From: Candidatus Latescibacterota bacterium
GTDB lineage: Bacteria; Latescibacterota; UBA2968; UBA8231
Length of the DNA stretch: 18,195 bases
Direction: 5' to 3'
Assembly: GCA_003529325.1 (NCBI GenBank)
Contig: DPVW01000412.1
Location: 1-18,195 of the forward strand
Positions 7,105-14,889 of the stretch are shown here, in pieces. Within the stretch, counting starts at the first letter, position 1; each line of letters opens with the position of its first letter. A program made the position numbers and the translations under genes. Below the pieces are notes generated by a model that made no database searches, had not been told where the DNA came from, and worked only from the letters and a program-made list of their open reading frames with translations.

Positions 7105-9752
7105 TGAAAATCTCGCCGCGCATCGGCCTCCATGCCGCTTTGTTGTTGGCCGCAACTGTGTCGGTTGGTCTGTCGCAGGATTATGGCGCCCGTCTGGGAA
7201 CCGTGCAACGAGGTGGCAAGGTCACCTTCGAACCCAAGGGTCCGGGTGTGCTGTTTGACGCCCTCGACCCGGTTGTGCGCAAGTGGTACGTGCCGCAGGA
7301 GTTGTATGCCGAATACGGCTGGCGCCAGTGGCAGTATGGCAATTACGCCCGCGACAACTATCAACGCTTCGTCAACACCGCCATTGAAGGCAACTATTTC
7401 TACGATGTGTATGGCAATTTTCTGACCCGTGGGTGGCTCGTCTACGATTGGCGCGAAGAGGCACCTCTGCCCTTCGGCAGCAGTCTCGAAAAGACCCGAA
7501 CCTTCGGCCAGTGGTTCAATCGACTCGTCATCGCTGCTGATCACAAGGGGCAGTATCACTACGCCCTTACCCTTGGCGATGCCATCCGCACAACCATGAC
7601 GCCCATGACCTTTTCCAAGCCGAACTACAACGGTCTGCAATGGGATTTCGCCTCCGATCGACATCAAGCAACGGTGCTGTTGTCCCGCATCAGTGCTCCG
7701 AACCAGGAATTCAGCAGCGGCGACTTCGGCGGTCCGGACACGCGCTCCGATATCACCAACCTCGCCGGGGGGCGCCTCGTGGCTCAGGTCGGGGATTTCG
7801 TCAAGGTCGGCGGCACATTCGTCTCCGCCTACCAGTCGAACACGCAGTCCGGCGCATTCAATGGGGACATGTTCCGCGGCGAGCTCTCCGCACCGCAGAA
7901 CTTCACAAATGTCACCCGTATCGAGGTCCGCATCAGTGACGACTCCCCTGTCGATGGGGGCGACGGTGGCGCGCTGTTCGCGTCCGATATTCTCATCCAC
8001 GACCTCGAGGGCAATGTCACGCGCGGTACCGAGATCGGCTTCCGGGCGCAGATCGAGGGTGGCTTCCAACGCTCCGGATTCCTTTCCGCCGATGGCAACG
8101 AACACATCGTGCTGCGCTACGATTTCAACGACCGGACCTATTCCGGCCCCGATCCATCCCGGATCCGTCGGGTCGAGATCGAACTCGTCATCGCCAATGA
8201 CTACCTGGTAGAAGTTTCATCCGATCGCCAGAGTGGTGTCTTTTTTCCAATTGCCCGCGCGGCGGGGAATGTGAAGGACAGCTCCAATCAGAGAGTGATC
8301 ACCTTCGATTACGGACTGCCTACGGCGACACAAGTCGCGGGGTTTACCCTCGAACTCACGGATCTGGCCGGTTTCGAGGGGTATCTCGAGTTTGTCCGCA
8401 ACCGTCGCTATCACCAGTATCCGAATCTGGGTTTTGACGAGCATTTCACGTCGAACGAGTCCTCCGACGCGTGGATCGGTAATCTATCGCAGACAGCGTA
8501 TCCTTGGTTTGCTTTTGCCGAGGGCTTCAACATCGATCCAGGGTACAACACCAGCGTCACCGTCGTCGACCGTGATGGGGAACCCAGATACACCAGTGAC
8601 TTCTGGCGTTATGAGTTCGTCGACGACAACGATGACCAGGACCAATTTGTCGACTGGCAACGCCGTGGGTCGGGGAATGCCGACCGCGAAGTCTTTCCCG
8701 GTTGGGACGAGAACAACGACTTCATCTCAGATTTCAACCAGAATGACAACGAGCAGAGCCCCAATCTCCTCCCCGATTACGAGGAGTCATTCCTGCGCTT
8801 CGACGTCGATCGACCGGAGTTTCTGTACGGCGTCGACATGAACCACAATCAGTGGATCGACCGCTTCGAGAACGACGAACGAGCCGACTACCCCTATCGC
8901 GTCGATCAGCGCGGATACAACACCTATAGCGGCCTGTTCCTGACCCCCGACATCCGCATCCATCTAGGCCGCCAACGGATCGAACAGATTTCGCAGGACC
9001 GGCGCAACCACGCCGACTATGCCCTGCTCACGGCGGAGCACGAATTTTCCGCCGCGGGCAGGTTCCGTCTCTACGGTGATGTGCGCAAGGTCCGCGACTC
9101 GATCGAGGACGACCTGCTGCAGTGGGTGCAGCAGAAGAATACCCGCGGCTCCCAGCGACTCGTCACCGATATCCTGCCGGCACAGGACACCTTCGTGCAT
9201 TCGCTTTGGATGGGCCACGACCTGCGTTCGACACGAGGCTTCTACGTCGCGCAGCGGCTCAAGTGGGAAGTGTACCGTCAGTTTGGCTCAGCGGACGAGA
9301 TCGAACTACGGGGCGTGCGTGAGGAGGGCCGATTTCTGGGCTTGATTCACAAAGCAGAATACACGATGCAACTGGGATCGATGAGTCTCGTACCCCGTTG
9401 GAAAAGCGAATTCCTCAGCCGCGTTCCCGTGGCCCGATCCATACCGAAAGAAAAACAGCTGACGGAGTTGCTGATGTTGGTGGCGCGCAGACCCGTGTTA
9501 CGCCGAAGTCTGCTGGAGGGGGGCATCGAGTACGAATGGTTCAACCAGATGCGGGACCCGGTGCCCCCCGGGAAGGACGACGATTTTCGCGGCCTGGTCT
9601 ATCTGTTGCAGCTGACGAACCTATCCGACTACCAGGGCTACCGAATCACCACCGTCGCCGGCTTTGAGGTTGCCAGGCAGATGCGGGAGAAACAGGACAC
9701 GGTGACGCGGACACGCGGCTTTATCACGCTTTACGCCGGCATCGAACGTTAA
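7104..9752 (+). CDS. B2: exported EF-hand-like, probable beta-barrel protein, paralogue of B1
   Basis: This 882-residue protein starts at the ATG overlapping the previous TGA by one base (CTGATGAAA), with a G-rich Shine-Dalgarno-like run (GGGGGTGG) upstream. The GTG at 7035 is rejected because it lies in the previous gene and spoils the signal peptide. The signal is MKISPRIGLHAALLLAATVS then VGLS|QDY. It shares ordered motifs with B1: KWYVP, GWLVYDW, DDSPVDG, IANDY, RAAGNVKDSSN, DYGLPTATQV, NRRYHQYPN, PDYEESFLRF, DYPYRVDQRG, RWKSE. The acidic loops are DENNDFISDFNQND from residue 535 and DMNHNQWIDRFE from residue 578; the second has Q where B1 has the usual loop glycine. The end (GFITLYAGIER) again resembles a final barrel strand. 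Its TAA shares the palindrome TTAA with the stop of the converging gene. Function unknown; co-occurrence with A2 suggests a complex. Confidence 0.9.
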   Translation: MKISPRIGLHAALLLAATVSVGLSQDYGARLGTVQRGGKVTFEPKGPGVLFDALDPVVRKWYVPQELYAEYGWRQWQYGNYARDNYQRFVNTAIEGNYFYDVYGNFLTRGWLVYDWREEAPLPFGSSLEKTRTFGQWFNRLVIAADHKGQYHYALTLGDAIRTTMTPMTFSKPNYNGLQWDFASDRHQATVLLSRISAPNQEFSSGDFGGPDTRSDITNLAGGRLVAQVGDFVKVGGTFVSAYQSNTQSGAFNGDMFRGELSAPQNFTNVTRIEVRISDDSPVDGGDGGALFASDILIHDLEGNVTRGTEIGFRAQIEGGFQRSGFLSADGNEHIVLRYDFNDRTYSGPDPSRIRRVEIELVIANDYLVEVSSDRQSGVFFPIARAAGNVKDSSNQRVITFDYGLPTATQVAGFTLELTDLAGFEGYLEFVRNRRYHQYPNLGFDEHFTSNESSDAWIGNLSQTAYPWFAFAEGFNIDPGYNTSVTVVDRDGEPRYTSDFWRYEFVDDNDDQDQFVDWQRRGSGNADREVFPGWDENNDFISDFNQNDNEQSPNLLPDYEESFLRFDVDRPEFLYGVDMNHNQWIDRFENDERADYPYRVDQRGYNTYSGLFLTPDIRIHLGRQRIEQISQDRRNHADYALLTAEHEFSAAGRFRLYGDVRKVRDSIEDDLLQWVQQKNTRGSQRLVTDILPAQDTFVHSLWMGHDLRSTRGFYVAQRLKWEVYRQFGSADEIELRGVREEGRFLGLIHKAEYTMQLGSMSLVPRWKSEFLSRVPVARSIPKEKQLTELLMLVARRPVLRRSLLEGGIEYEWFNQMRDPVPPGKDDDFRGLVYLLQLTNLSDYQGYRITTVAGFEVARQMREKQDTVTRTRGFITLYAGIER
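9749..9752. other. Shared TTAA holding two convergent stop codons
   Basis: TTAA supplies TAA for the + strand gene (9750-9752) and TAA for the - strand gene (9749-9751). The two operons therefore overlap by four bases at their 3' ends, leaving no intergenic space for a conventional terminator. Confidence 0.95.
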
Positions 9753-10678
9753 GGCCGCCCGGCTGCTTCCTCTTCCTCCTTGGCGTCATCCGTATGGGTG
9801 GCATCCGACTCCGCGCTGGCCTTCTTCTCCGTGGTGTCCGCTTCTGCAGCCTCTTCCTCATGTTCGATGAGGACGAGTTTCACCCGGTCCAGACCGATGC
9901 CGAAAATGCCACCCGACGTGAGGCTGCCGGTAAAAGCGGAATCGACTCGCGTGCGGAAGACGTGGTCACCCTCCCCGGCAAAACGCACCGCGCTCGCATC
10001 CACCTCTCCCTGCACCAACTTTCCGGTCCGGTAGGTAATCTTCACAGGGCGCATTTCGCCCCCTGGTGAATCCTCAAACTGCAATCGGGTCAGATGACGT
10101 AATGCGACGCGCCGCTTCTTTCGCCCCTGTCGGAAGCGGAAGGCGTCGTCATCGCGGAAACGGATGTCGCTGACGGTGAATCGTCGGCCCCGTTCATCGA
10201 CGATCGATCCTCCCACCATATCGGGCACAATTGGTATTGATTGGTCGTGGACGAGCAGAATTTCCTGTACGTCTCCGAGAGGGATAAACAACGGTCCAAG
10301 CTCCGTACTGCCCGTAAGCCGGTCGCTGACATGGCTGCCGCCAGAGATGGCATCGTCGGTTGACGAATCTCCGTTGATGACGATCGTGCCTTCCGAGACG
10401 CGTCCCGTGCGCAGCGTTACCGTGATCGGCACCTCCTGATCCTGCGCTGTGCCGCCAAGGTGGATGCGCTCGATGCGAGTCAGAGCCAGCAACCGGCGCT
10501 TCCCTTTCACATAGTACTCGAGGTTCGTCGAGCCCCGAATCTCTATCTTGCGAACGGCGTAGCGTGCCCCCTTGCGATTGATGACGGTACCTTCCACGAC
10601 CGCCGCCTGCAGCGCCATGGACCCTCCCAATAACAGGAGAGCGCATAGCGACAGGCGGGACAACGAAAATGGCGACAT
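9749..10678 (-). CDS. Exported protein with two internal repeats and an acidic tail, function unknown
   Basis: The 309-residue protein has a Sec signal (LSLCALLLLGGSMALQA|AVV). GAGAGGAAGG lies 5 bases before the ATG, a good ribosome site. The mature part contains two copies of a beta-rich unit of about 70-80 residues. Copy one runs from GTVINRKGARYAVRKIEIRG through KGKRRLLALTRIERIHLGG to TLRTGRVSEGTI. Copy two runs from GSIVDERGRRFTVSDIRFRD through GRKKRRVALRHLTRLQFED to TYRTGKLVQGEV. The last 35-40 residues are acidic low-complexity sequence (EHEEEAAEADTTEKK to KEEEEAAGRP), probably disordered. It lies 18 bases after a lipoprotein gene and is probably co-transcribed with it. I recognise no named family; a periplasmic or surface scaffold role is a guess. 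Confidence 0.85.
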   Translation of the reverse strand: MSPFSLSRLSLCALLLLGGSMALQAAVVEGTVINRKGARYAVRKIEIRGSTNLEYYVKGKRRLLALTRIERIHLGGTAQDQEVPITVTLRTGRVSEGTIVINGDSSTDDAISGGSHVSDRLTGSTELGPLFIPLGDVQEILLVHDQSIPIVPDMVGGSIVDERGRRFTVSDIRFRDDDAFRFRQGRKKRRVALRHLTRLQFEDSPGGEMRPVKITYRTGKLVQGEVDASAVRFAGEGDHVFRTRVDSAFTGSLTSGGIFGIGLDRVKLVLIEHEEEAAEADTTEKKASAESDATHTDDAKEEEEAAGRP

Positions 10679-10696
10679 GGCAACCTTCCTCTCAGA

Positions 10697-11368
10697 TCAA
10701 TTCTGCTGCTCTAGTTCCGGCTCTGGCTGTTGCTGGCTCTCGGTGCTGATAAAGACCTGCGTGATGCGCCCGTAGTTCACCTCCACGGGCTTGATGATAT
10801 CGAAGCCAGAGGAACTGTTCTCCATGCGAATCTTGTAACGCCCTTCGGGCACGATGACACGACGGACCTCGCTGGACGTCATGCCACGCCCCAGGACGGT
10901 AGACATATTCCAGTCCCAGATCAGAAAGGGCATCTGGATACCGGACAGGCCTTCACCGCCTTGAAAGTTCACTTGGAAGCGACCGACACGTACGTTGACA
11001 TACACCTCCTGGCCCATCTGCACGACTACATCCTCGACGACGACATCATCCTCTATATCGGTGTTGACGACCACCGTATAGGTGCCGGGATCAAGGTCCA
11101 CTGTCAGTCGATTCTTCTCCGCACCGGAGTCATATGCACTTGGCGAACGGGAGGAAACGCGCGGCATATCCTCGTAGACTTCCTCCCCGGTAGCATCATC
11201 GACGACGTAAAAATTCAACTGGTTGATACCGGCCGCCTGTAGGCTCATGCGCCCCTTGCCCTCCGTGATCGGTGGTGGCATGTAGGCACTGCCCGAGCCA
11301 CTGGTCGAGGCGCAGGCGGAGAGCCACACCGCCGTTAGGGCCATTGCGATCAATCTCGATCCATTCAC
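10697..11368 (-). CDS. Outer-membrane-type lipoprotein with two PEGA-like beta modules
   Basis: The 223-residue protein starts at GTG 11368, preceded by a perfect AAGGAG eight bases upstream, which decides the start. The signal ends in the lipobox LSAC with the lipidated Cys at 19, followed by a Ser/Gly-rich linker (ASTSGSGSAY); the Ala at +2 predicts outer-membrane sorting. Two segments have the look of PEGA or carboxypeptidase-regulatory-like sandwiches: LDPGTYTVVVN near residues 92-102 with the beta strands after it, and VPEGRYKIRMENSSSG near the C-terminus. The protein ends in a Gln/Glu-rich tail (QQQPEPELEQQN). Such modules usually bind polysaccharide or partner proteins at the envelope. 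No enzymatic motif is seen. It pairs with the exported gene 18 bases downstream. Confidence 0.87.
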   Translation of the reverse strand: MNGSRLIAMALTAVWLSACASTSGSGSAYMPPPITEGKGRMSLQAAGINQLNFYVVDDATGEEVYEDMPRVSSRSPSAYDSGAEKNRLTVDLDPGTYTVVVNTDIEDDVVVEDVVVQMGQEVYVNVRVGRFQVNFQGGEGLSGIQMPFLIWDWNMSTVLGRGMTSSEVRRVIVPEGRYKIRMENSSSGFDIIKPVEVNYGRITQVFISTESQQQPEPELEQQN

Positions 11369-11477
11369 CGTGCAGACTCCTTCGTCATGTTTAAGATGTA
11401 CCAGCGAGCTTGTGAGCTAGGTTGTTTAGGTAATAGATGGGCACGGGGCTGTCAACGCGGTCTCCGTACATGTGGGC
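11369..11477 (-). promoter_or_regulatory. 109-base gap with a possible promoter for the lipoprotein pair
   Basis: This is the only sizeable gap inside the - strand block. A perfect -35 hexamer TTGACA lies on the - strand at 11455-11450. The best-spaced -10 (17 bases on) is a poor TACCTA; a TATTAC sits closer at 14 bases. An independent promoter for the two downstream genes is plausible but weakly supported. No convincing hairpin with a T-run was found for ending the upstream glycosyltransferase transcript. Confidence 0.35.
11377..11382 (-). promoter_or_regulatory. Shine-Dalgarno AAGGAG fixing a GTG start
   Basis: AAGGAG on the - strand, eight bases before the GTG at 11368-11366. It is the strongest ribosome site in the block and supports the GTG start of the lipoprotein. 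Confidence 0.75.
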
Positions 11478-13073
11478 TCATTTCTCCAGACGCACCACGA
11501 GCACATGGCGTTCCGGTCCGGGATGCCGGTTGGCCCCCATAAGGAATGTCGCATCGTCATACCAGCTCTCCGGGAAGGATGCTGCTGTGGCGACACCTCG
11601 GGTCAGCAGGTTCGCCCAGAGCTCTGGTTTGTCGACAACGAAGCCACCGGGTACGACGAAAAACTCGGCACCGAGAGCGGTGAAGCTATCGAGTTTGGCC
11701 GAGGAAAACTCGTCCGGCGTAATCTGCCACCCTTTACGATTCATGTAGTACAGCAACGTGGGGCACTGCGCCCGAAAGGGTGTTGCCGCGTTATCGTCGA
11801 GATCTCCTACCAGAATCAGTGCCTCAGTTGGCAATTTCTGCTCAAGCGCCTGCCCCGCCGCCAGACAGGCCTGGTAGAAGCCATACGTAGGTGGTCGGTG
11901 ATAGTCGGACACTTCGTGCGCGGAAGCCGCCAGAACCCCGGCAAAGGCAGCGGCGACCCACCAACGGCCACTGCCATGAGTCTTCGTCCACCGGGCACCC
12001 ACCCACCCACCCATCACCGGTTCCCCAAGCAAAGCCGCCAGTGGGGCGGCGGCAAACAGTGCCGCCAATGGTACGAAAGGCAACTGGTAGTAGTGCAACT
12101 TGCGATTGCCCTCTGGCACCAGCAGGAGATACGCCAGCAGCCCACCAAGCCAGGCGTACAGATACCATCGTTGCCGCCCCTGTTCGTCACGCGGCCACAG
12201 TCCAGCGATGCCGGCGATCGTGAGCACACCCCCAACTGGCGTGAGCACAACGAGGAAGAAGCGGCTCATCAGACTCGACCAGAACGTCGATGTCAGCAGC
12301 AGGCCGTGCGACCACTTGTCATAACCGGTATTGCCGAAAATGCCGAAGGTGAGCCCCGACTCTTGAAAGAGGCTCAAACCGTGGCTATACCAGGCAATGG
12401 CCGGCACCAGAGCCAGTAGCAGATAAAGCCACATCAAAGGGCGGCGAAGAAATCCCAACTCGTGGCGTGCCATGGCCAGGGCGACGAGTGGAAAACCGAG
12501 ATACAGCGTCGGAATCTTGACGGCGAAACAAAGCCCTGCTGTGAGGGCCGCCAGGGCAAAGCGTCGTGCCCCCGGCTGTTCCAGCCAGCGTTGGAACAAC
12601 CACAAGGCGGAAACACTCAACAGGATCATCAGCGCTTCGGGCATGACGGCTCGCCCAAAGAACCAGCTGAGGGGCAGGATCAGGTAGAGTGCCGCCGCCC
12701 AGCGAGCCAACCAGGGACCGGGGCTGAGTCGACGGCCCAGTGCATATAAGGGAACCGCCGCCAGACAGGAGAAGAGGGCGGACAACAGTCGCCCCAAGCC
12801 GTCGTGCACACCACCGGCCAGAGCGTAGAGAGATCCCAGCAGATACGGATACAAGGGGAAGTTCGTCTCGACAACACCCGAACTCGTCCCACGCCAGTCG
12901 ACGCGGGGACGCAGCAGGTCATACCCCTCGGTGAAAAAGTTTCGGGCCATGGCGGCGGTGTCCGCCTGGCGCCAGGCCTGGTGATCGATCAGTGGTTCAT
13001 CGAAACCGATACAGCGCAGGGCGAACCCCCCGACGAGGAGGGCGGGCAACCAGGGATCGACACGCCCCGTCAT
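11478..13073 (-). CDS. GT39/PMT_2-type membrane glycosyltransferase
   Basis: The 531-residue integral membrane protein has about ten hydrophobic segments through residue 400, then a soluble C-terminal domain, the usual layout of ArnT/PMT-like GT-C enzymes. These transfer a sugar from a polyprenyl-phosphate carrier to protein, lipid or glycan on the periplasmic face. The first extracytoplasmic loop holds DHQAWRQADTAAMARNFF from residue 30, a variant of the GT-C acidic motif seen in GT39 proteins with a WRQ-D-T signature. HYYQLPFVPL lies in a later loop, as in this family. The C-terminal segment (LILVGDLDDNAATPF, YYMNRKGW) is probably periplasmic. The gene begins 23 bases after the propeller gene stop, without a clear ribosome site. 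Donor and acceptor cannot be read from sequence; a surface glycan or glycoprotein role is inferred from context. Confidence 0.85.
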   Translation of the reverse strand: MTGRVDPWLPALLVGGFALRCIGFDEPLIDHQAWRQADTAAMARNFFTEGYDLLRPRVDWRGTSSGVVETNFPLYPYLLGSLYALAGGVHDGLGRLLSALFSCLAAVPLYALGRRLSPGPWLARWAAALYLILPLSWFFGRAVMPEALMILLSVSALWLFQRWLEQPGARRFALAALTAGLCFAVKIPTLYLGFPLVALAMARHELGFLRRPLMWLYLLLALVPAIAWYSHGLSLFQESGLTFGIFGNTGYDKWSHGLLLTSTFWSSLMSRFFLVVLTPVGGVLTIAGIAGLWPRDEQGRQRWYLYAWLGGLLAYLLLVPEGNRKLHYYQLPFVPLAALFAAAPLAALLGEPVMGGWVGARWTKTHGSGRWWVAAAFAGVLAASAHEVSDYHRPPTYGFYQACLAAGQALEQKLPTEALILVGDLDDNAATPFRAQCPTLLYYMNRKGWQITPDEFSSAKLDSFTALGAEFFVVPGGFVVDKPELWANLLTRGVATAASFPESWYDDATFLMGANRHPGPERHVLVVRLEK

Positions 13074-13096
13074 AGCGGGCGCGGCTGGCCCGTGGT

Positions 13097-14320
13097 TCAG
13101 AACGTCCGCCAGCTGGGCGACCGTTCGTCACGATCCTCCGTCTGCGTCAAATTGATCGGTCTCACCGGCCGCTCCGTCGTGTCGTCCCAGTCGAAACCGG
13201 AAGCGGGGACGAGGTAAATATCGTAACTGCCCAGAGGTCGGCCCTTGTCGTCGGCCGCCAGTTCGCCGTCGGCACCGATGGTCATCTTGCCGGAGTACGC
13301 CAGAGCCCGGCCGTCCGGTGACCACTTGGGCTCAACTTCAAAGGTATTTTCGGCGATGGTGACGCGGACCTGGCGCGTGAAATCACCGCCGGCAACCATC
13401 AGTTCCTGGCCGCCGAAACGCTCTGAGGCCATGGCCAGACGCTTGCCATCCGGCGACCAGGCGGGGTGCCAGTCAAAGCGTTTGTCCGCCGTCAGTTGCC
13501 GCATATTGCCCCCATCGACATCGATAACGTAGATCTCGTCGTTGCCCTCGAAAGCGCTTGATGTAAAGGCGATGCGGTCCCCATCCGGACTCCATGCAGG
13601 CTCACGCCCCTGTACCAGCTTGCGTTTGTTGCCACCCTCGGAGTCCATGATCCAGACACTGACGTCGCCATCCCGTTGGCTGACCCAGGCGATGCTGGAA
13701 CCATCCGGCGACCAGTCGGCATCCGCGTCTCGCTCGGGGTGTTCGGTGAGGCGGATGCGACCCGTACCGTCTGCGTTCATCACCCAGACGTCGAAGTTAG
13801 TCATGACCTCACCCATGGTGAACAGGATGCGCTCGCCATCGGGAGACCAACTCGGTTGCTGTTCGAAATCGCGGGTGTCCGTCAGTTGGGTGATGGTTCC
13901 CGTGGCGACATCGACGGTGAAGAGATCCCAATTGCGCTGACGTGTCAGGGTGGACGCGTAGACGATGGTCCCCTCTCGACCGAAGGCGGCATTGGCACCC
14001 GCAGGTACACTGAACTTGACCGGGTACTGACTGACACCCGTCATCGGCGCCGATTCGACCTCGAGGACCCGAGTGTCGATGTAGGAGCCGGCGACAATCG
14101 AGACCACGTATTGGCCAGCCTTGAGGTCGCTGAAGGTCGTCGCCCCGGCTCGGTTCAGACGATTGTGATGGTAGCGGAGATCGTTTGCATCCAGGCGCAG
14201 CAGCTGACCGTCGCCACCACTTATCTCCACCGTGACTTCATTAGAGCCGCAGGCGCTCAGCCACAGCAGTCCTGCCATCAGAGAAAGTAACCGCTTCAAC
14301 AGTCGATCGCTCCTTTTCAC
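13097..14320 (-). CDS. TolB-like WSPDG beta-propeller lipoprotein
   Basis: From GTG 14320 the protein has 407 residues. GGAGGG lies just upstream (spacing about 4). A TTG at 14299 has AAGGAG ten bases before it and would give a classic signal MKRLLSLMAGLLWLSAC, so either start may be used; both keep the lipobox LSAC. Longer in-frame extension to 14533 is rejected as it covers the upstream gene and hides the signal. After the lipid Cys comes a carboxypeptidase-regulatory-like sandwich (about 25-125, with FSDLKAGQYVVSI). Five PD40/TolB repeats follow, each with WSPDG (SWSPDGERILF, DWSPDGSSIAW, AWSPDGDRIAF, AWSPDGKRLAM, KWSPDGRALAY), and a truncated sixth, SPSWRTF, at the C-terminus. This suggests a six-bladed ring closed by both ends. 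TolB itself is soluble and sits beside pal; neither holds here, so this is a propeller lipoprotein of unknown partner. Confidence 0.88.
   Translation of the reverse strand: MKRSDRLLKRLLSLMAGLLWLSACGSNEVTVEISGGDGQLLRLDANDLRYHHNRLNRAGATTFSDLKAGQYVVSIVAGSYIDTRVLEVESAPMTGVSQYPVKFSVPAGANAAFGREGTIVYASTLTRQRNWDLFTVDVATGTITQLTDTRDFEQQPSWSPDGERILFTMGEVMTNFDVWVMNADGTGRIRLTEHPERDADADWSPDGSSIAWVSQRDGDVSVWIMDSEGGNKRKLVQGREPAWSPDGDRIAFTSSAFEGNDEIYVIDVDGGNMRQLTADKRFDWHPAWSPDGKRLAMASERFGGQELMVAGGDFTRQVRVTIAENTFEVEPKWSPDGRALAYSGKMTIGADGELAADDKGRPLGSYDIYLVPASGFDWDDTTERPVRPINLTQTEDRDERSPSWRTF
14297..14320 (-). promoter_or_regulatory. Two competing start sites for the propeller lipoprotein
   Basis: GTG at 14320-14318 follows GGAGGG. 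TTG at 14299-14297 follows AAAAGGAG at 14317-14310. Both are in frame and yield lipoprotein signals. The downstream site gives the more typical n-region. Confidence 0.5.
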
Positions 14321-14346
14321 GAACCCTCCGAGTCCGCCGAACCCAA

Positions 14347-14889
14347 TCAGCGGAACAGCTCCTTCACTTTTCCCCAGGTGGTCACCCCGACGTCGGTACG
14401 AATTCCGGCGAGCAACCCGGAGGCGGCGGCAACACGTTGCATATCGGTGCCTGCATAGACGTGTCGTGTGAGCCTGTTCTGCACCAGGATCTGGTCCTGT
14501 GATTCCTCCGCCAGTGACACCGTGTGCAGCCATTGAAGCACCGGTTCGGACAACTGATCGGCGGCTGAGAGCAGATCGACGAGAACCAGTGGCGCGAAGG
14601 AGACAGGCGACGCCGATGTTTCACGTATGCCGATCCACTCCACCTCGTCACGGCTCAACATACTGCGATATGCGTCCGTGGCGCGCTCTAGTTGCATGTC
14701 ATCTGCCGGGTCGAAAAGGTAGTACACGTCGTAGGCGACGTCCTGTCTTATATGTCCAGCCGTGGAGTACGCGGGCAACACAACGAGGGCGGCGAGCAAC
14801 AACATGGGATGGAATGTGAAGTGATGTCTCGAGGTGTGCCGTGCCCCGCCGTTATATCTCATTGGTAAACAGTTCGATTCGTGATTCAC
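14347..14889 (-). CDS. Small exported protein, function unknown
   Basis: The 180-codon frame begins at GTG 14889, which overlaps the previous TGA in GTGA, so translation is probably coupled. Internal ATGs at 14862 and 14805 are alternatives; none has a clear ribosome site. The segment MLLLAALVVLPAYSTAG is a signal peptide or single membrane anchor, with a long basic n-region if the GTG is used. The remaining 130 residues are mixed alpha/beta (DVAYDVYYLFDPADDMQL, ATDAYRSMLSRDEVEWIG, VLVDLLSAADQL, GTDMQRVAAASGLLAGI) with no cysteine motif or catalytic signature. I do not recognise the family. Its place between two lipoprotein genes suggests an accessory envelope factor. Confidence 0.75.
   Translation of the reverse strand: MNHESNCLPMRYNGGARHTSRHHFTFHPMLLLAALVVLPAYSTAGHIRQDVAYDVYYLFDPADDMQLERATDAYRSMLSRDEVEWIGIRETSASPVSFAPLVLVDLLSAADQLSEPVLQWLHTVSLAEESQDQILVQNRLTRHVYAGTDMQRVAAASGLLAGIRTDVGVTTWGKVKELFR

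Noticed and set aside
7074..8105. 343-codon open frame on the - strand inside B2
   Set aside because: It is fully antisense to a well supported gene and has no signal, domain or ribosome site. GC-rich coding DNA commonly leaves such open antisense frames.
11369..11477. Intrinsic terminator after the GT39 gene
   Set aside because: Only weak inverted matches such as ACGG/CCGT were found, without a stable stem or a T-run.
11472..12419. 315-codon + strand frame opposite the GT39 gene
   Set aside because: Its translation is polar, low-complexity and Gln/Arg/Pro-rich, while the opposite strand encodes a clear polytopic membrane protein.
13097..14320. True TolB of the Tol-Pal system
   Set aside because: It has a lipobox and a regulatory-like sandwich instead of the TolB N-terminal domain, and no pal, tolQ, tolR or tolA is adjacent.
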